A stretch of 64,000 nt of DNA from Brachynemurus nebulosus (GCA_035578155.1 JAPWDM010000015.1:9628709-9692708), one strand, 5' to 3'. Shown: positions 44,687 to 58,215, numbered from the stretch's first letter. The notes: generated by a model from the sequence alone, not told the origin. Translations and numbers: made by a program.

Positions 44687-45796
44687 AAACCACCACTATT
44701 AGAATGGCTTAATCAAAACGCAAAACGTGCTAAAGTTCTTACCAATTATAAAAAATAAGACATTGACGGATTCTGATCGTAAATTAGTACGAGTGGTAAT
44801 AGAAATAGAACAGTAAGGAAATTTAATATATGAAACTATTGAACTAAATCGGTACATTAAAATTGCCAAAGAAATTTGTAGTATATTTAAAAGTGAATGT
44901 CCCAGCACTTACTATATACCCCATGCAACTATTGGGTGTGAAACACACAAGGCGCGGGGGAAATTGCTTTATCATAATGAATATATGCGTCGAATACAAT
45001 TAAAATATTCATCAAAAAAAAAAAAAAAAAAAAACTAAACAAACTGTTGAAGGTTTTAATTCATTTTTCTCTATGTAATTAAAATATTTCTTATGTTAAT
45101 TATATTCCTATATTCCTTGTATGACTACTTTACAGCCGTATAGGATCAACCAATTGGGTCTTCTGAATTTATTGAATTTTTAAAAAAATACATTGAACCG
45201 TAGGATGATGTGGAGAAAAACTGGGCTTTGAGCTATGACGAACGAACCCAAATTATAAGTAAAACAACAATAGCTGAATACTATAAATTATTTCCTTGCT
45301 TACAACAGACGAGTGGATATGTTCTAGTAAGTGTCAGCTGTTATTTAATTTCAGTTTATTATTTATTGATTATTCTTTTTTGATTTCAGCTAGAAGGCGA
45401 CTTTAATAAAAAATTTCCAGACCAAAAAACTGCTTTTGTGGACAATTGGCCCAGTGAAGCAAATAAACTTCCTCAGCTTACAGGAGGTTTGTAATTGGAA
45501 TGAAAAATTTTTTTTCTCTATTATTCAAAATATATATTTATTGAAATAAATTTTAATCGAAATTTTTTAAAAATATATTTAACAGCTAAGTTAGATTCAA
45601 CTGTGTTGTATCTAGTGTCAAGTGCATTTCCAAAACCTACTTCCATTACTAAAAATAATGGCAAAAGAGGTGTTAAACGACAAAGACGAAAGAAAGGAAA
45701 TAAGGAATCTTCTGAAATCCATCATCTGAGATAAAAAAAAGTGGAATCAATCCTTCGAAAGATGAAGCACGTGGAGGATTCATTGTTCATGCTCAG
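44687..45796 (+). pseudogene. Broken multi-exon gene of unknown function
   Basis: At least four plus-strand exons with GT-AG borders: 44687 to about 45010, 45136-45326, 45390-45486 and 45586-45796. Readable parts are KPPLLEWLNQNAKRAKVLTNYKK, then TLTDSDRKLV, IELNRYIKIAKEIC and HNEYMRRIQLKYS in exon 1; SSEFIEFLKKYIEP, SYDERTQIISKTTIAEYYKL and LQQTSGYVL in exon 2; FNKKFPDQKTAFVDNWP in exon 3; and a basic KRQRRKKGN stretch in exon 4. There is one frameshift and one stop in exon 1, a stop in exon 2 and a frame change in exon 4. I do not recognise the family. It could be a decayed host gene or a domesticated transposon gene. Confidence 0.6.
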
Positions 45797-46218
45797 GTTA
45801 GCCAATAATAAATTTTTTGTCGATTAACCTCTTTCAATAGTATGATAATTTACTTTTAACTTGAATAGTATAAATAGAACATTTTTTTTAAGTTCAATAC
45901 GATACATAATTCTTCAAAATATTAAAATTAATTTTTGTTGAACAACTTATGACAAATCGCGCGTACTCTTTCTATACCTCGTATCTGAAAAGTCCCAATT
46001 TTTGGAGACACAAAAAAAAGTATTTAAATCTGTGTTTTCATCATTATGAACTTAAGATTTATGCTAATTAGGATGTGCGAAGAGTGCTCCAATCGAATTG
46101 AATCAAATAGTACTATTCGATTCGATTTCGAATTGAATAATTCGACTTTTCGAATAATTCGAAAATCGAGTTATTCGTTTCATTTTGTCGGATAGCTCCA
46201 AGTAAACATACTAAGAAC

Positions 46219-46291
<73 letters not shown>

Positions 46292-46702
46292 CATAGTTTG
46301 ATTTACAGAGCAGATTCATCCAAAAAATAATTAAGTAGGTATTTATACATAGATAAAATTAAATTATACTTTTCTTGGAATACATTTTAATATGAGAACT
46401 GTACAATCTACTATTCAGTGCGCAGTAAACAGTAACTTTCAGCAGTTACGGTTTGCCCCTGTAAATATTACCGAATGTATTTATAAATTTTTCGAGGTCA
46501 CACATTTTACTGTATGTATTACTGTAACATTTTACTGAAGCTTTAATGTAACAACTACACTTTGGCCTTACGGGCGCACTGCTAATGGACAAAACCGTAA
46601 TAATTCATGACATTCTCAATCCTTTCTTACGTTTTTTTTTTTCACTTTAAGCGGTAATACATCAAAATTAGAAGAGTTTAGTATAGTATTAAAATTAGTA
46701 TA
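45797..46702. other. Non-coding region with TTCGA-rich patch and (TA)n
   Basis: The TTCGA/GAATTCGA-rich stretch is at 46110-46175, and the (TA)n tract of about 65 bp at 46223-46287. The rest is AT-rich with no gene seen. Confidence 0.6.
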
Positions 46703-47208
46703 GTAATTAAAATTTTTTAAAAATAGGACCCATACATCGAACTTGTATTATCTTGCCATAATACTGGTCAGAAATAAAATTTTTAACAGTTAGTTAGCAA
46801 TCAGCTATCATAGTATTGATATCAAGTATAGTTCGGCTAAAATAAAATCATTTTTTCTTTTTTTTAATCTCTTTTCGTGCAAAATTGTTTGCTTAATCTA
46901 AAGTTTAGTGTCGATTTATCAATCTCGATTTATTCGATTCTCGTGTCGATTTATTTTGTAACACTATAGTTTGTATTTATTACCACCTTCCTCAAGGTCC
47001 CATTTTTTCCCCCATCCCTCAAAGGTGGTAGCGGCTAAGGATCGCCAATGCGAGGGAGTCGATCATACATACTCAGAAATATCGAAAAACCGCAAGTAAG
47101 TAATCAATTTATGCACTTCTAGTTTTTTTTTCTTTTATTGTTTAAACTTTACCACACTCAAAAAGATCGGATTGCGCGATACTTTTCAACGACAAAGTCG
47201 CGTAACCA
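46703..47208 (+). repeat. 5' LTR of the second BEL element, truncated
   Basis: Matches 53183-53688 closely. The first 29 bases of the LTR (TGTTAACGCC...) are replaced by unrelated AT-rich sequence. Confidence 0.92.
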
Positions 47209-47576
47209 TAATTTGGCGCCCGAGCAGGGACTATCGAGGAATTTTAGCTTTATTTCGATTATAAATCGGTTGTCGTTAACATTCCTAAAATAATTTTTAT
47301 TTCTTTTTCTATTTCTTTCAAATGAAAAAAAAAAAACAGCTGTTTACCAGAATCTAGCCTGTTATTAATCACTAATTGATTGTTATATAATACCTTTCTT
47401 TTGCAGTGACCCTTGTTACATCACTGATCTATACCGAATATTTGTACAAAATAAATTCATATTTTTTCATTCATTAAATTTAACAATTTTGACAAATAAA
47501 TTTTTTTTCTGTTCATTTTGGATAGCCACTGTTTCAGTTTAATACCGATTTAATATTATATTTAGATTTTCTCATC

Positions 47577-50500
47577 ATGACTTCTAAGCAAAAACTTGAA
47601 TTGGAATTAGATCGCTTATTAGCAAGACGAGAAGGTCTGTTTCGACGAGTTCAATTATGTTATGATGATGCCCAAACCTTAAAGGCTGATCCAAATGATC
47701 CAAAAAAATTGGAAAATTTTAAAATACGATATAGTCAATTTTTGAAAACAGTAGTTGATTACCATGATTTAATTCAACAAATTGTCATTAAAAAACAACA
47801 AATTAAACCCGATGAACAGCCTTCATATCAATTGCTATTCGCCTTTGATGATTTATGTGACCATATTGAATATGTAGCCATGGAATTTATTTAATCGGTA
47901 CCAAACGTCCCACCTCCAAACACCAATAGTATACAATCAGTTTCGGAAACCCAGAAAAGGGTCCATATGCCAAAGATTGAGTTAATGAAGTTTGACGGCG
48001 ATTTGACCATATGGCCTCTCTTTTACGAAAATTTTAAACATTTCGTGCATGTAAAACCAGAATTTAGTAATGCCGAAAAATTGCAATATTTATTAAGTAG
48101 CCTTACGGGAAAAGCCTTAAAAACATGTAGTACCGTTGAAATCGTACCGGATAATTATATTTTGATTTGGAAATTATTAGAAGACACTTATCAAGATCAA
48201 AAATATTTGGCTAATTCATATTTGGAACGTTTACTCAGTTTTCGTTTATCATCTAGTTCAAACCAAAACCAACTGCAAACATTTTTAGAAAATTTTCACA
48301 GTACAGTTGTCGCGTTAAAACGGTTAAAGTTTAAGGATCTAGCTGATTACATATTAACTTATCTTGCAATGTCGAAACTTCCATCTGAAACAATTCAAAC
48401 TTTTGAATTGATTCGTGATAACACCAAGTTACCAGAGTACGACGAGCTTATTCACTTTGTTAGACGCCAAAGTAAAAATTTACGAACAGAAAAATGTCGC
48501 GTCAATAATAATTTGTCTAGCAATTCAAAAACTAGTAGATCGTACGTAGCCAGTAATGTAAATAAATCACCACTACCGAATCGTGTAAACAAATGTTTTA
48601 ATATCAACAACACATCTAGTAATAACAATAACATGAATTTAAAAAATACCTGTTTAATTTGTAATCAACATTTTCATACGGTACCACAATGTGTGAAATT
48701 TTTGAATCTTATACCGGGTGAACGATATAAGTTGGCAAAAGAAAAGAATCTGTGTATTAATTGTTTGAATCCTAACCATAAAATTGCCAATTGTAAATCA
48801 GAAAAAACTTGTGCTCGTTGTAAAGTCAAACATCATACTTTACTTCATTTTGATCAAGTTGTAAATCAACCGCGTAATAATGAAATCGCAACTACTTCAT
48901 CTGCTTCTGCGGATAGTACTCAACCTATCCTTAGCACAAATGAAAATAAAATAGTTCGTAGTTATTGCTCTAGTGAACAATCATCAAATTGCGTGATATC
49001 ACCAAATACTACCGTCTTATTATCCACAGCAATTGTTTATGCTTTTAATCGTTTCAATGTTAAACATAAAATTAGATTATTATTAGACTCTGGAAGTCAG
49101 TCTAATTTTCTATCATATAATTGTTGCAAAAAGTTAGGTTTAAACATTTCGAAAACCAATTTATTAGTGCAAGGCATCGGTTCAACCAAAAGATCTATTA
49201 AAGGGTATTCGCATCTCACCTTTATATCCACCATAAACGATCAGCATAAATTTAGTATGGATGTTTTGGTGATCGACAAAATTACTGATCAGTTACCGTC
49301 TGTTAAAATTGATGCAACTCGGTTGAATCATCTTGTAGATCTGCCGTTGGCTGACTACACATACCATACTCCTGGTGAGGTAGACGGTATCGTTGGAGCG
49401 CAACTTATAGCTGAGTTATTAGAGCCTGGTAAGGTCATTGGTCCCCCTAACACCCCCCTTGCAATTCAAACAAAGTTAGGCTATGTTATTATGGGTAAAG
49501 CGCCTGTACTACATAAAGGGCCTGATGAAACACAAACCTTTTGTGCCTTTGAAACATTAGAAAATATAATGAAAAAGTTTTGGGAAATAGAAAATATTTC
49601 GGATCCTCCCTTTTTGAGTAAAGATGATACGGAGTGCGAAAAATTATACCAATCATTAGTTAGTAGGGAACCTTCGGGTCGCTATACAGTACCATTACCA
49701 TTTAAATTAGAACCAGAAAATCTCGGTAACTCTTACAAAACAGCGTATCAACGATTTTTATCATTAGAAAGAAAATTAGAGAGAAATTATCAACTTCGTT
49801 CGGCTTATAATGAAATTATGCAGGATTATCTGGATCAGAAACATATGTCGCTCGTAGAGAACCTTAATTTATCGGAATTAAGTTTCTATATTCCTCATCA
49901 TCCATTATTTAAAGAAAGCAGCTCCACACCTGTTCGAATAGTATATGATGCCTCCGCAAAATCAGATAATTCAGTATCTCTGAATGATCTTCTTCACGCC
50001 GGTCTGAAGTTACAAAAGGATATTTATACCTTATTATTGGACTTTAGGTTATTTCGTATTGTAGTTACTGCTGACATCAAACAAATGTTTCGTCAGATAT
50101 ATATTTTACCGACACATAGAAAATTTCAACGCATATTGTGGCGATTTTCACCCGACCTTCCCCTATCTGTTTTTCAAATTAATGTTGTTTGTTTCGGAGA
50201 TACATCATCACCGTATTTAGCATTATGTACAGTTAATCAGTTGGCCCAAGATGAAGCTGAAGGTTTCCTTTAGCTTCTCAAATTGTACAAAACTATTTTT
50301 ATGTAGATGATCTCTGTTGTTCGGTTGAAAATGAATTAGAAGCTGAAAATATTTATCATCAGTTAATCGAATTGTTTAGATCCGGTGGCTTTGAGCTTTT
50401 AAAATGGAGAACTAATTCACAGTCATTAATTCATAAAATACCAGAATCATATAGGTATGCTAAGACGCTTGAATTTGATCCAACTCTTAAAGTATTAGGT

Positions 50501-52823
50501 CTTGTGTGGCACCCAACTTCAGATTGTTTCTCATTTAAATTGGGAGATTTTGAATCTAAACCTACAAAAAGAAATGTTTTATCTACTTTGGCAAAGGTTT
50601 TTGATCTTTTGGGTTTATTAGCACCTATTACCATGTTTATAAAATTAATTAAAGATTATTGGATATCAAAGTTAGATTGGGACGAGGATCCCTCTCAACC
50701 ATTAAAATCGCGCTGGTTCCAATTCTGTGCTGAACTAAGTTCTATTTCGAATTTTAACATACCTAGACATTTCTTGGTGGACAAAAATAGTAATGTCCAC
50801 TTGTTCGGTTCCGCTGACGGTAGTGAAAGGGGTTATGGTGCTGCCGTGTATCTTCGGGTAGATAACGGTGATAACACATTTTGTTCATTGGTATGCGCGA
50901 AATTGAAAGTAGCTCCATTAAAATCTTTATCAATTCCAAGAATGGAATTATATGCAGCAGTATTGCTCACAAAATTATTGAAAACAGTTGTAAATGTTTA
51001 CAGTAAACGGAAACCAATTATCGAAATCTTTGCTTTGTAGTCAACTGTAGTCTTGAACTGGCTCAGTTCGTCACCCCACCGTTGGAGTACATTTGTAGCA
51101 AATCGAGTTGCAAAAATCCAACAAGATTTACCATATGACCATTGGTATCATATTCCAACTAAATTTAATTTGGCAGATCCTGTATCACGAGGGCTTCCGC
51201 CTCAACAATTCGTTGAAAATCACCGAACTTGGATTTTTGGGCATCCTTGGCTTATGACGGATGTAGTAAATTGGCTTATTCGAAAAATAGATACTGATAG
51301 TTCAGTTACCGTTGAAATCAAATCTACTGCCTTAGTCGCCATAGAATCAGATCCATCGCCCCTCTATTTAGCTATTCAAAGATTTTCTTCATGGAATCGT
51401 TTGATCAATACCATAATTTATATCTTACGTTTTTTAAAAATATTACCTAGAACCTTATCAAAATCAGTAGAAGATATTTCAAAGGCAAAAGAATATCTCA
51501 TAAGAGCAATCCAGTCAGTACACTTTAGTTCGGAAATTAAAGCAATTACCACTAAAAAAGAAATATCTAGTAATCTCAGACAGTTGCGTCCATTTTTAGA
51601 TAATCAAGCTATCTTATGTGTTGGAGGGCGTTTATCAAATGCAAATATAGACTATGATCATCAGTATCCCATTTTATTACTAAGTAAAGATCATTTTTCT
51701 GAAATTTTAGTTAGACATTATCATCAAAAACATCTACATGCAGGCACCTTTATATTATCAGCATTGTTGAGACAGAGATTTTGGATAATAGCCGGTCTAG
51801 TTTTGATTAGAAAAATAGTAAAAGCGTGTAATTTTTGTTTTAAAAATAATCCGAAAGCAACATATCCAATTATGGCCGATTTACCCGCGCCACGCATCAA
51901 TCAGGCTAAAGCCTTTCTTCATACCGGTACCGATTTCACAGGGCCGTATCGCATAACATTTTCGAGGCATCGCGGCAATCGAACACAAAAGGCATACTTA
52001 TGTTTATTTATATGTTTTGTCACAAAAGCCGTACATTTGGAGTTGTGTTCAGATCTGTCCACGGCTACCTTTTTGGCAGCATTGAAACGATTCCTATCGC
52101 GTAGAGGGCCTGTTAATATTTTGTACTCTGATTGCGGCCGAAATTACATCGGAGCAAAATCTCAAAGAATTATACCAATTCATCGAAAAATCAGACTACG
52201 AAGAAAACTTAAAAAATGAATTATTAGCTAACAAAATCACTTGGAAACTTCTTCCCCCCTATTCTCCACATTGGGGTGGATTATGGGAAGGTAATATTCG
52301 CAGTTGCAAGAATATATTAAACAAAACTATAGGTGAACAAATCCTAACTTACGAAGAACTTAATACTATCATCATTCAAGTTGAGGCATTACTAAATTCT
52401 CGCCCATTGTATTGTTTAAGTTCAGACCCAACTGATCCTCTAGCATTGACACCATCACATTTTTTGCATGCCGCCCCGTTAACCCACTTACCATCTCCAG
52501 CAGTTCTTCCCGAACATACCAACCTAACTTATAGAAAATCGTTACTTGATCAAATAATCCAATCATACTGGAAAAGATGGCACACCGAGTATTTACATAC
52601 ACTTCAAGCGAGACAGAAGTGGAATACACCCACATCATCAGTAAAAGTTGGAACAGTGGTGGTTTTAATGATGGAAAATTTACCTCCTCTGCAATGGCTC
52701 ATAGGAATTATAACAGAGGTTCATCCTGGTGCGGACGGAACAATAAGAGTAGCGACCGTCCGTACAAAGAACGGAATTTATAAACGTCCTGTAGTAAAAC
52801 TGTGTCCGTTACCTACACAGTAA
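47577..52823 (+). pseudogene. BEL/Pao gag-pol with integrase, several lesions
   Basis: Gag starts at 47577 (MTSKQKLELELDRLLARREG). An in-frame TAA at 47892 separates it from 47967-50273 (Gag core PKIELMKFDGDLTIWPLFYE, three Cys/His knuckles near 48650-48850, protease LLDSGSQSNF near 49080, first RT blocks). An extra base near 50265 breaks RT; the active site YVDDL follows at about 50297. 50372-51040 has the RT end and RNase H (GSADGSERGYGAAVYL). A TAG at 51038 is followed in the same frame by 51053-52219: the rest of RNase H, then integrase with HAGTF, TGTDFTGPY and SDCGRNYIG. A frame change near 52165 leads on to the third catalytic block (PYSPHWGGLWEG) and the C-terminus at 52407-52823. Complete in content but not translatable. 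Confidence 0.92.
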
Positions 52824-53153
52824 ATATTATCAAAATTTCAAGTTCATATTTATTTACATTTTGTTTTGTTTTATTATCATTATTATGTAAATAGTACGTA
52901 TTTGTCAAAATTGGAATAATTGTTTATTATTAAATTTAAGTAATATTAGAATGTTAATTTAATTTTAACTATTAACAAGTAATCAGGCATTTCTGTTTGG
53001 TTAATTTTATTTATTCTAAATCTAGTTTAACTTAACTCGATTCAATAATATGTACTCTCATCCGTCTTATCTATCTAGGTAACCAATAACATTATGGAAA
53101 CCAATATGGTTTGTTTTTTAATTGAAAACTGTGTTTTCAATTGCCGGGGGGAA

Positions 53154-53688
53154 TGTTAACGCCAGCTAACCTTGAAACCGTAATTAAAATTTTTTAAAAA
53201 TAGGACTCATACATCGAACTTGTATTATCTTGCCATAATACTGGTCAGAAATAAAATTTTTAACAGTTAGTTAGCAATCAGCTGTCGTAGTATTGATATC
53301 AAGTATAGTTCGGTTAAAATCAAATCATTTTTTTCTTTTTTTTAATCTCTTTTCGTGCAAAATTGTCTGCTTAATCTAAAGTTTAGTGTCGATTTATCAA
53401 TCTCGATTTATTCGATTCTCGTGTCGATTTATTTTGTAACACTATAGTTTGTATTTATTACCACCTTCCTCAAGGTCCCATTTTTTCCTCCATCCCTCAA
53501 AGGTGGTAGCGGCTAAGGATCGCCAATACGAGGGAATCGATCATACATACTCAGAAATATCGAAAAACCGCAAGTAAGTAATCAATTTATCCACTTCTAG
53601 TTTTTTTTTTTCTTTTATTGTTTAAACTTTATCACACTCAAAAAGATCGGATTGAGCGATACTTTTCAACGACAAAGTCGCGTAACCA
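53154..53688 (+). repeat. 3' LTR of the second BEL element, complete
   Basis: 535 bp, TGTTAACGCCAGC to GTCGCGTAACCA. Confidence 0.93.
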
Positions 53689-55130
53689 CTAGTGTTAAAA
53701 AATTTACACTTTTCTATATTTATACGAACATTAAAATAGTTCAATCGTTCTAACACTAACTTTAATTTTTGTTTAAAATTTTCAAAATTTTCAGCTCCAT
53801 TTAAAATATCATCTAAATAACAAAATACTTTTGGAATACCCTGTAAAATTTGATCCGTTACCGATTGGAAAATGGATGGCGCCGAAGCCACCCCAAAACA
53901 TAATCTAGTGTACCTAAATAATCCTTTGAAGGTATTAATCCTGAGATATTTTTGTGACTGTTCTGATACTGGTAACTGTCGGTATGCTCCAGTTAAATCT
54001 AATGTGCAAAATATTTTACAATTTGCTAAACTCGCAAAAAAATCGTCTACCCTAGCTAGTGGATAATGTTCTGTTCGTAAGTACGGATTAATGGTAACTT
54101 TGCAATCAATACACAAGCGAATACCAGCATTTGATTTTTTTACTACTACAATGGGTCATGCCCATTCTGAATGTTGTACGGGAACCTTGTTCGCATAATT
54201 TATCTAATTCGGAACTAACCTGATCCTTAAACTTAGGTATTGGATAAGCTTTATGAAAAATAGGTACAAAATTACTATCTAAAATAATTTCTGCTTTAAA
54301 ATTTTTTATAGTTTGGCTTGGCTGAGTCGATAGTACATTAGGATATTCTACTTTTATAGAGTCAATCAAACTTTTATTAGCAATATGAGAATTAATTTGT
54401 TTTACCATATACAAATTTCGCCAGTTTGGGAACAGCTCGTCTAATCAACCTCGTCCCATTAATGATGATAATGATTTTCTTCCACAAACTACTACTAATT
54501 CGAGATATTTTTCCGGACCGTCACTGTTTATCCTTACACGTACTGCTGTCCTTCCAACCGTGCTAACTACCTCGCCTGTAACAAAGAACAAAAGTTTAGG
54601 TTCTTGTTTTAAAGGTAAATTTGGAAATTGTTCGATAAACTTATCTTTTGAGATAATACTAACACAGGAACCGGTGTCACATTCCATGGATATTTGTTTA
54701 TTTTTTACCCATAAATCTATAGTCAACGGACTATGAATCCTCATTATATTAGCAGTGTTCCTCTCGACTACAGTCCCTTCGGCTACACTATTGATTTCCC
54801 CGTATTCTTCGCTGTCGACTTCAACTTGATTTACTCTTCGGGATTCGGAAGGTGAACGTAATCGCGCTGATGGTGAAGGTGAACGGAACCGCATATTTCT
54901 ACTAATACATGCTTTCGCCATGTGACCATATTTTCCGCATTTAAAACATTTTAAACCCCTTGCTGGACAACTGTTAACTGGATGTGAATTCCCACAACGG
55001 CTGTAAATTTCTCTAACCTTGGAAGAACTTCTAATTTGTGACGATTGAAACGAATGATGTCGTCGGTTTGACCGCGATCTTGATGCTGGCGTCTAAATTT
55101 TCGCTACTTCCTGTACCGACATACGTTTAT
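53689..55130 (-). pseudogene. Gypsy fragment: Gag knuckles, protease, start of RT
   Basis: Minus-strand Gypsy (Metaviridae) remnant. Gag zinc knuckles are at about 54905-55020 (CFKCGKYGHMAKAC). The protease-like region at 54445-54921 has KQISMECDTGSCVSIISKDK. The RT start is at 54106-54414 (SIKVEYPNVLSTQPSQ, FKDQVSSELDKLCEQG) and RT at 53689-54116 (YPLARVDDFFASLANCKIF, LDLTGAYRQLPVSEQSQ, FGVASAPSIFQSV, CYLDDIL). Frameshifts lie near 54110-54170 and 54440. RT is cut at the BEL boundary 53688/53689, so the connection, RNase H and integrase are missing. Confidence 0.88.
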
Positions 55131-55149
55131 TTTCCTTTGTAGCTAACAC

Positions 55150-56890
55150 GCATTAGTTTATCTTGATGACATAATTGTGTTTAGCTCTACCGTAGAAGAA
55201 CATTTAAAACGATTACGGCTGGTATTTGACCGACTGCGAAACGCACACCTCACGTTAAAACCGTCAAAATGCACATTCATGGCTCAACAAGTTGAATACT
55301 TAGGTTACACCATAACCAAAGACGGAATATTGCCCTCTAAAAGCAAAACCGCTGTTATTGAAAATTACCCAACACCGACTAACGTTAGGGAAATAAAATC
55401 ATTCTTGGGACAAGTTGGCTTCTACTGCAGATTTATTCAAAATTTCGCAGATATAGCATCACCCCTGACTGCCTTGACAAAGAAAAACAAACCCTTCATC
55501 TGGACTGACGAGACACAACGAGCTTTTGAAACTTTAAGAGACAAATTAATTAATTAGCCCACCCGTACTGATACATCCCGATTTTGAGAAAACCTTCACT
55601 TTATCTACAGACGCATCGAGAATAGCCGTCAGCGCTATTTTAAGCCAAGTTGTACACAATCACAAACGACCAATTGCGTACGCCTCAAGACAACTTAATG
55701 ACTGCGAAAAGAAATATACCGTCACTGAATTGGAGCTATTAGCAATAATTTTCGGCATTAAACAGTTTAAATGTTATTTATATGGACGAAATTTTACTGT
55801 CGTAACAGACCATCTAGCATTAAAGTGGCTTTTCTCTTTACGAGACCCGACATCTCGACTAGCTTGATGGGCGATTCTACTCTCTGAGTATAATTTTGAC
55901 GTTAAATACAAACCCGGTAGACTACACCGAAACGCTGACTGTTTATCTAGGATTACGAGTGATTTAACAAACAATAACGTGACATACCTACCTGTTTGGG
56001 ACCGAGACTTAATAAAAAAATAACAAAATAATGACTCTGAATTACAAAAGATTATTGAAAATGTAACAGACCCTAAATATAATTCGAAATATTATTTAAA
56101 TCACGACGGACTACTATATAAAACGCGGAAAAATTACGAACGATATGACCAGTTAGTCGTACCACAATCCTTAAAAAATAAATTTATCCACGACTATCAC
56201 GATCTACCTTTTCCTGCACACCAAGGACAGACAAAGACCTTAAATTTGATGAAAGAAAAACTCTATTGGAAAAATATGAGTCATGACATTGACCACTATA
56301 TAAAAACGTGTCTCAGTTGTCAGCAAAGGAAAACACCCGAGAAACATTTGCCTGCACCTCTACAAAATCTTCCAGTATGTACCCACCATTTTGAACTCAC
56401 CTCAATAGATATTGTAGGCCCTTTAGTTAAAACAGATAATAATAACCAATATATTATGACTTTTCAAGATTATTTTAGTAAATATGTTGAAGCTGTTCCT
56501 CTACCTAACCAAAAGGCGGTAACTGTCGCCAAAGCGTTTGTGACGAATATAATATGCTGTCACAGTGTCCCTGAGCGATTACTTTCTGACCAAGGGAAAA
56601 ATTTTACGTCGGACTTAATGAGAAATATATGTAAACTTTTAAATATTGAAAAGATACAAACAACTGCTTACAACCCGAAGTGTAACGGTTCCATCGAACG
56701 GTTCCACAGGGTGTTAAAGGACATGATTTCTCATTATGTAGCCGATAACCAACGAAACTGGGACGAGCTTTTACCCTGTATCCTATTTGCTTACCGTACA
56801 TCACCTCATACATCCACTGGAGAGACCCCTTTCTGATACATGGACGTGACCCATACCTACCCTTTGACGACGTTATTGCTTTATATGCTT
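55150..56890 (+). pseudogene. Gypsy fragment: RT active site, RNase H, integrase
   Basis: A plus-strand remnant that opens within RT at VYLDDIIVFSS (about 55155). RT thumb and connection: 55177-55557 (KPSKCTFMAQQVEYLGYTI, REIKSFLGQVGFYCRFI). RNase H: about 55560-55930 (LSTDASRIAVSAIL, AYASRQLNDCEKKYTVTE, TDHLALKWLF, RNADCLSR). Integrase: zinc part near 56215-56330 (HQGQTKTL, CLSCQQRK), core at 56390-56836 (TSIDIVGPL, LLSDQGKNFTSD, NGSIERFHRVLKDM). Frame breaks near 55555, 55865 (stop), 56020 (stop) and 56830. It is head to head with the minus-strand Gypsy piece and looks like a different lineage. Confidence 0.88.
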
Positions 56891-57565
56891 TAATTTTGCA
56901 ACCGCAGTGTTGGTTACCGGTAATAATTTCGTAAGACTGATTAAGTCGCAAAAAAGCGGTTAGTGACACCAGACTTCAAAGAGAATAGCTAACTCAGCAG
57001 CTAGGTGCTGGCGTTGATAGAGTATACGTGGAACACTGCAGGTTTGATGCCGCAGGCAGTTGAAGTTTGGCCTTCGCCATGTAATTAAGTTTTATTTTAC
57101 CAAATTACTTATTTTTTAAAGTTCTGATTAAAAGTGACGAGTGCAAGTGCCTATAAGTTCTGAACGTCCGGTGAGTACAACATTTATTCGCTACACTTTT
57201 TCTTATAATTGTAACCTTTATGTTTCGCTAACCTGTAACACTTTACCACACTTTAAATGATGAACGAACATTTCCCTTATTGTGTGGAAATGAAATACGA
57301 ACTGAGTCATTATTATTATTAATTTTGATAAATGTAATTAATTTAATTAGTGGTCGTCTCGACGACAATTTTACAATAAATTTAAATAAAAGGAGAAATA
57401 TCGTTTTATTTTTGCTCCGCCACCCGCCCTCGCTACCAACCTAAAATTTCATTACACTTGTAATATATTTTCCGAACTTCTTTTTTTATTCCTTTTCACT
57501 TTTAAATTTAAATTTATTTTACCACTATCATTTTCTCTTTTTCTTGTTTTGATCCTCGTCGCCAA
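56891..57565. other. Gypsy 3' region and leader-like sequence, no gene
   Basis: AT-rich with no open frame of interest. On the minus strand, 57550-57564 reads TGGCGACGAGGATC, a primer-site-like sequence beside the candidate LTR. Confidence 0.5.
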
Positions 57566-57771
57566 TGTTACCGGAGAGGTTTTTTAATAATGTTTGTACG
57601 GCATTGTCTTACTTAATACTATATTTATTGACTCGTCATCATATACTTATATATACATCATAGATCAATCGATCTATCGCCACGCAATTCGCCAATACGC
57701 ACACACACACAGATATAATACATAATACTAACGTATTACAATATTTGTAATAGTAACTGAAATACATAACA
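57566..57771 (-). repeat. Candidate short Gypsy LTR
   Basis: TGTTACCGGAGAGG to ATAACA as read on plus, about 206 bp, directly followed on the minus strand by TGGCGACGAGGATC. It could be the 5' LTR of the minus-strand Gypsy piece, separated from it by the plus-strand fragment. No second copy in the window, so the outer edge is uncertain. Includes a short CA run near 57700. Confidence 0.4.
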
Positions 57772-58015
57772 GTAAGTATAATTTCATATTCTCGCACATC
57801 AATTTAATTTGTTTAAAGTTTTCAACCCCCAAAAACCATCCCTAATTTTCAAAATTTACTTTTAAAAAATTAATTTTATGCGATTACTTATATTAATCAG
57901 TTTAAATGAAAATAATAAATTTATTATACAGTATTCATTAAATGCAATATAATATTACAAGAAATCAAAGAATTTTATGACATAAAAATAAATATTACAA
58001 AAATCAATATTAGAA

Positions 58016-58215
58016 AGGTTTACTTTGTGAAAATCCATATTAAAAACATGGGATCGCTGCTTTGTCACTTTTCACAACAAAAATCGTACAAACACGAGTC
58101 GACTTTCGGCCATTACGCCATCATCAGGTGAAAAACACAACTAAAAACTCTTCTTTTAGGCGAAGCTATTTATATTATAAAATGAAGTGAATAATGTATT
58201 AGTGGGGGATGTTAG
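58016..58215 (+). repeat. Flanking sequence shared with the first virus-like locus
   Basis: TTTACTTTGTGAAAATCCAT at 58020, then GACTTTCGGCCATTACGCC and ATCATCAGGTG near 58101-58130, then ATTAGTGGGGGATG near 58198. The same elements occur in the same order at 19958-20150. Confidence 0.5.

Larger units (their letters stand above)
46703..53688 (+). mobile_element. Second BEL/Pao element, with integrase, degraded
   Basis: LTRs are 46703-47208 (first about 29 bp missing) and 53154-53688. The primer site TGGCGCCCGAGCAGGGAC follows the first LTR (47213-47230), and a purine tract CCGGGGGGAA precedes the second. Between them lies a gag-pol with integrase carrying stops and frameshifts. No target duplication can be checked because the left end is lost. 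The sequence to the right (53689 on) is Gypsy RT. Confidence 0.92.

Noticed and set aside
46223..46287. (TA)n tract as an origin or regulatory element
   Set aside because: It is one of several ordinary TA microsatellites with no further signal around it.
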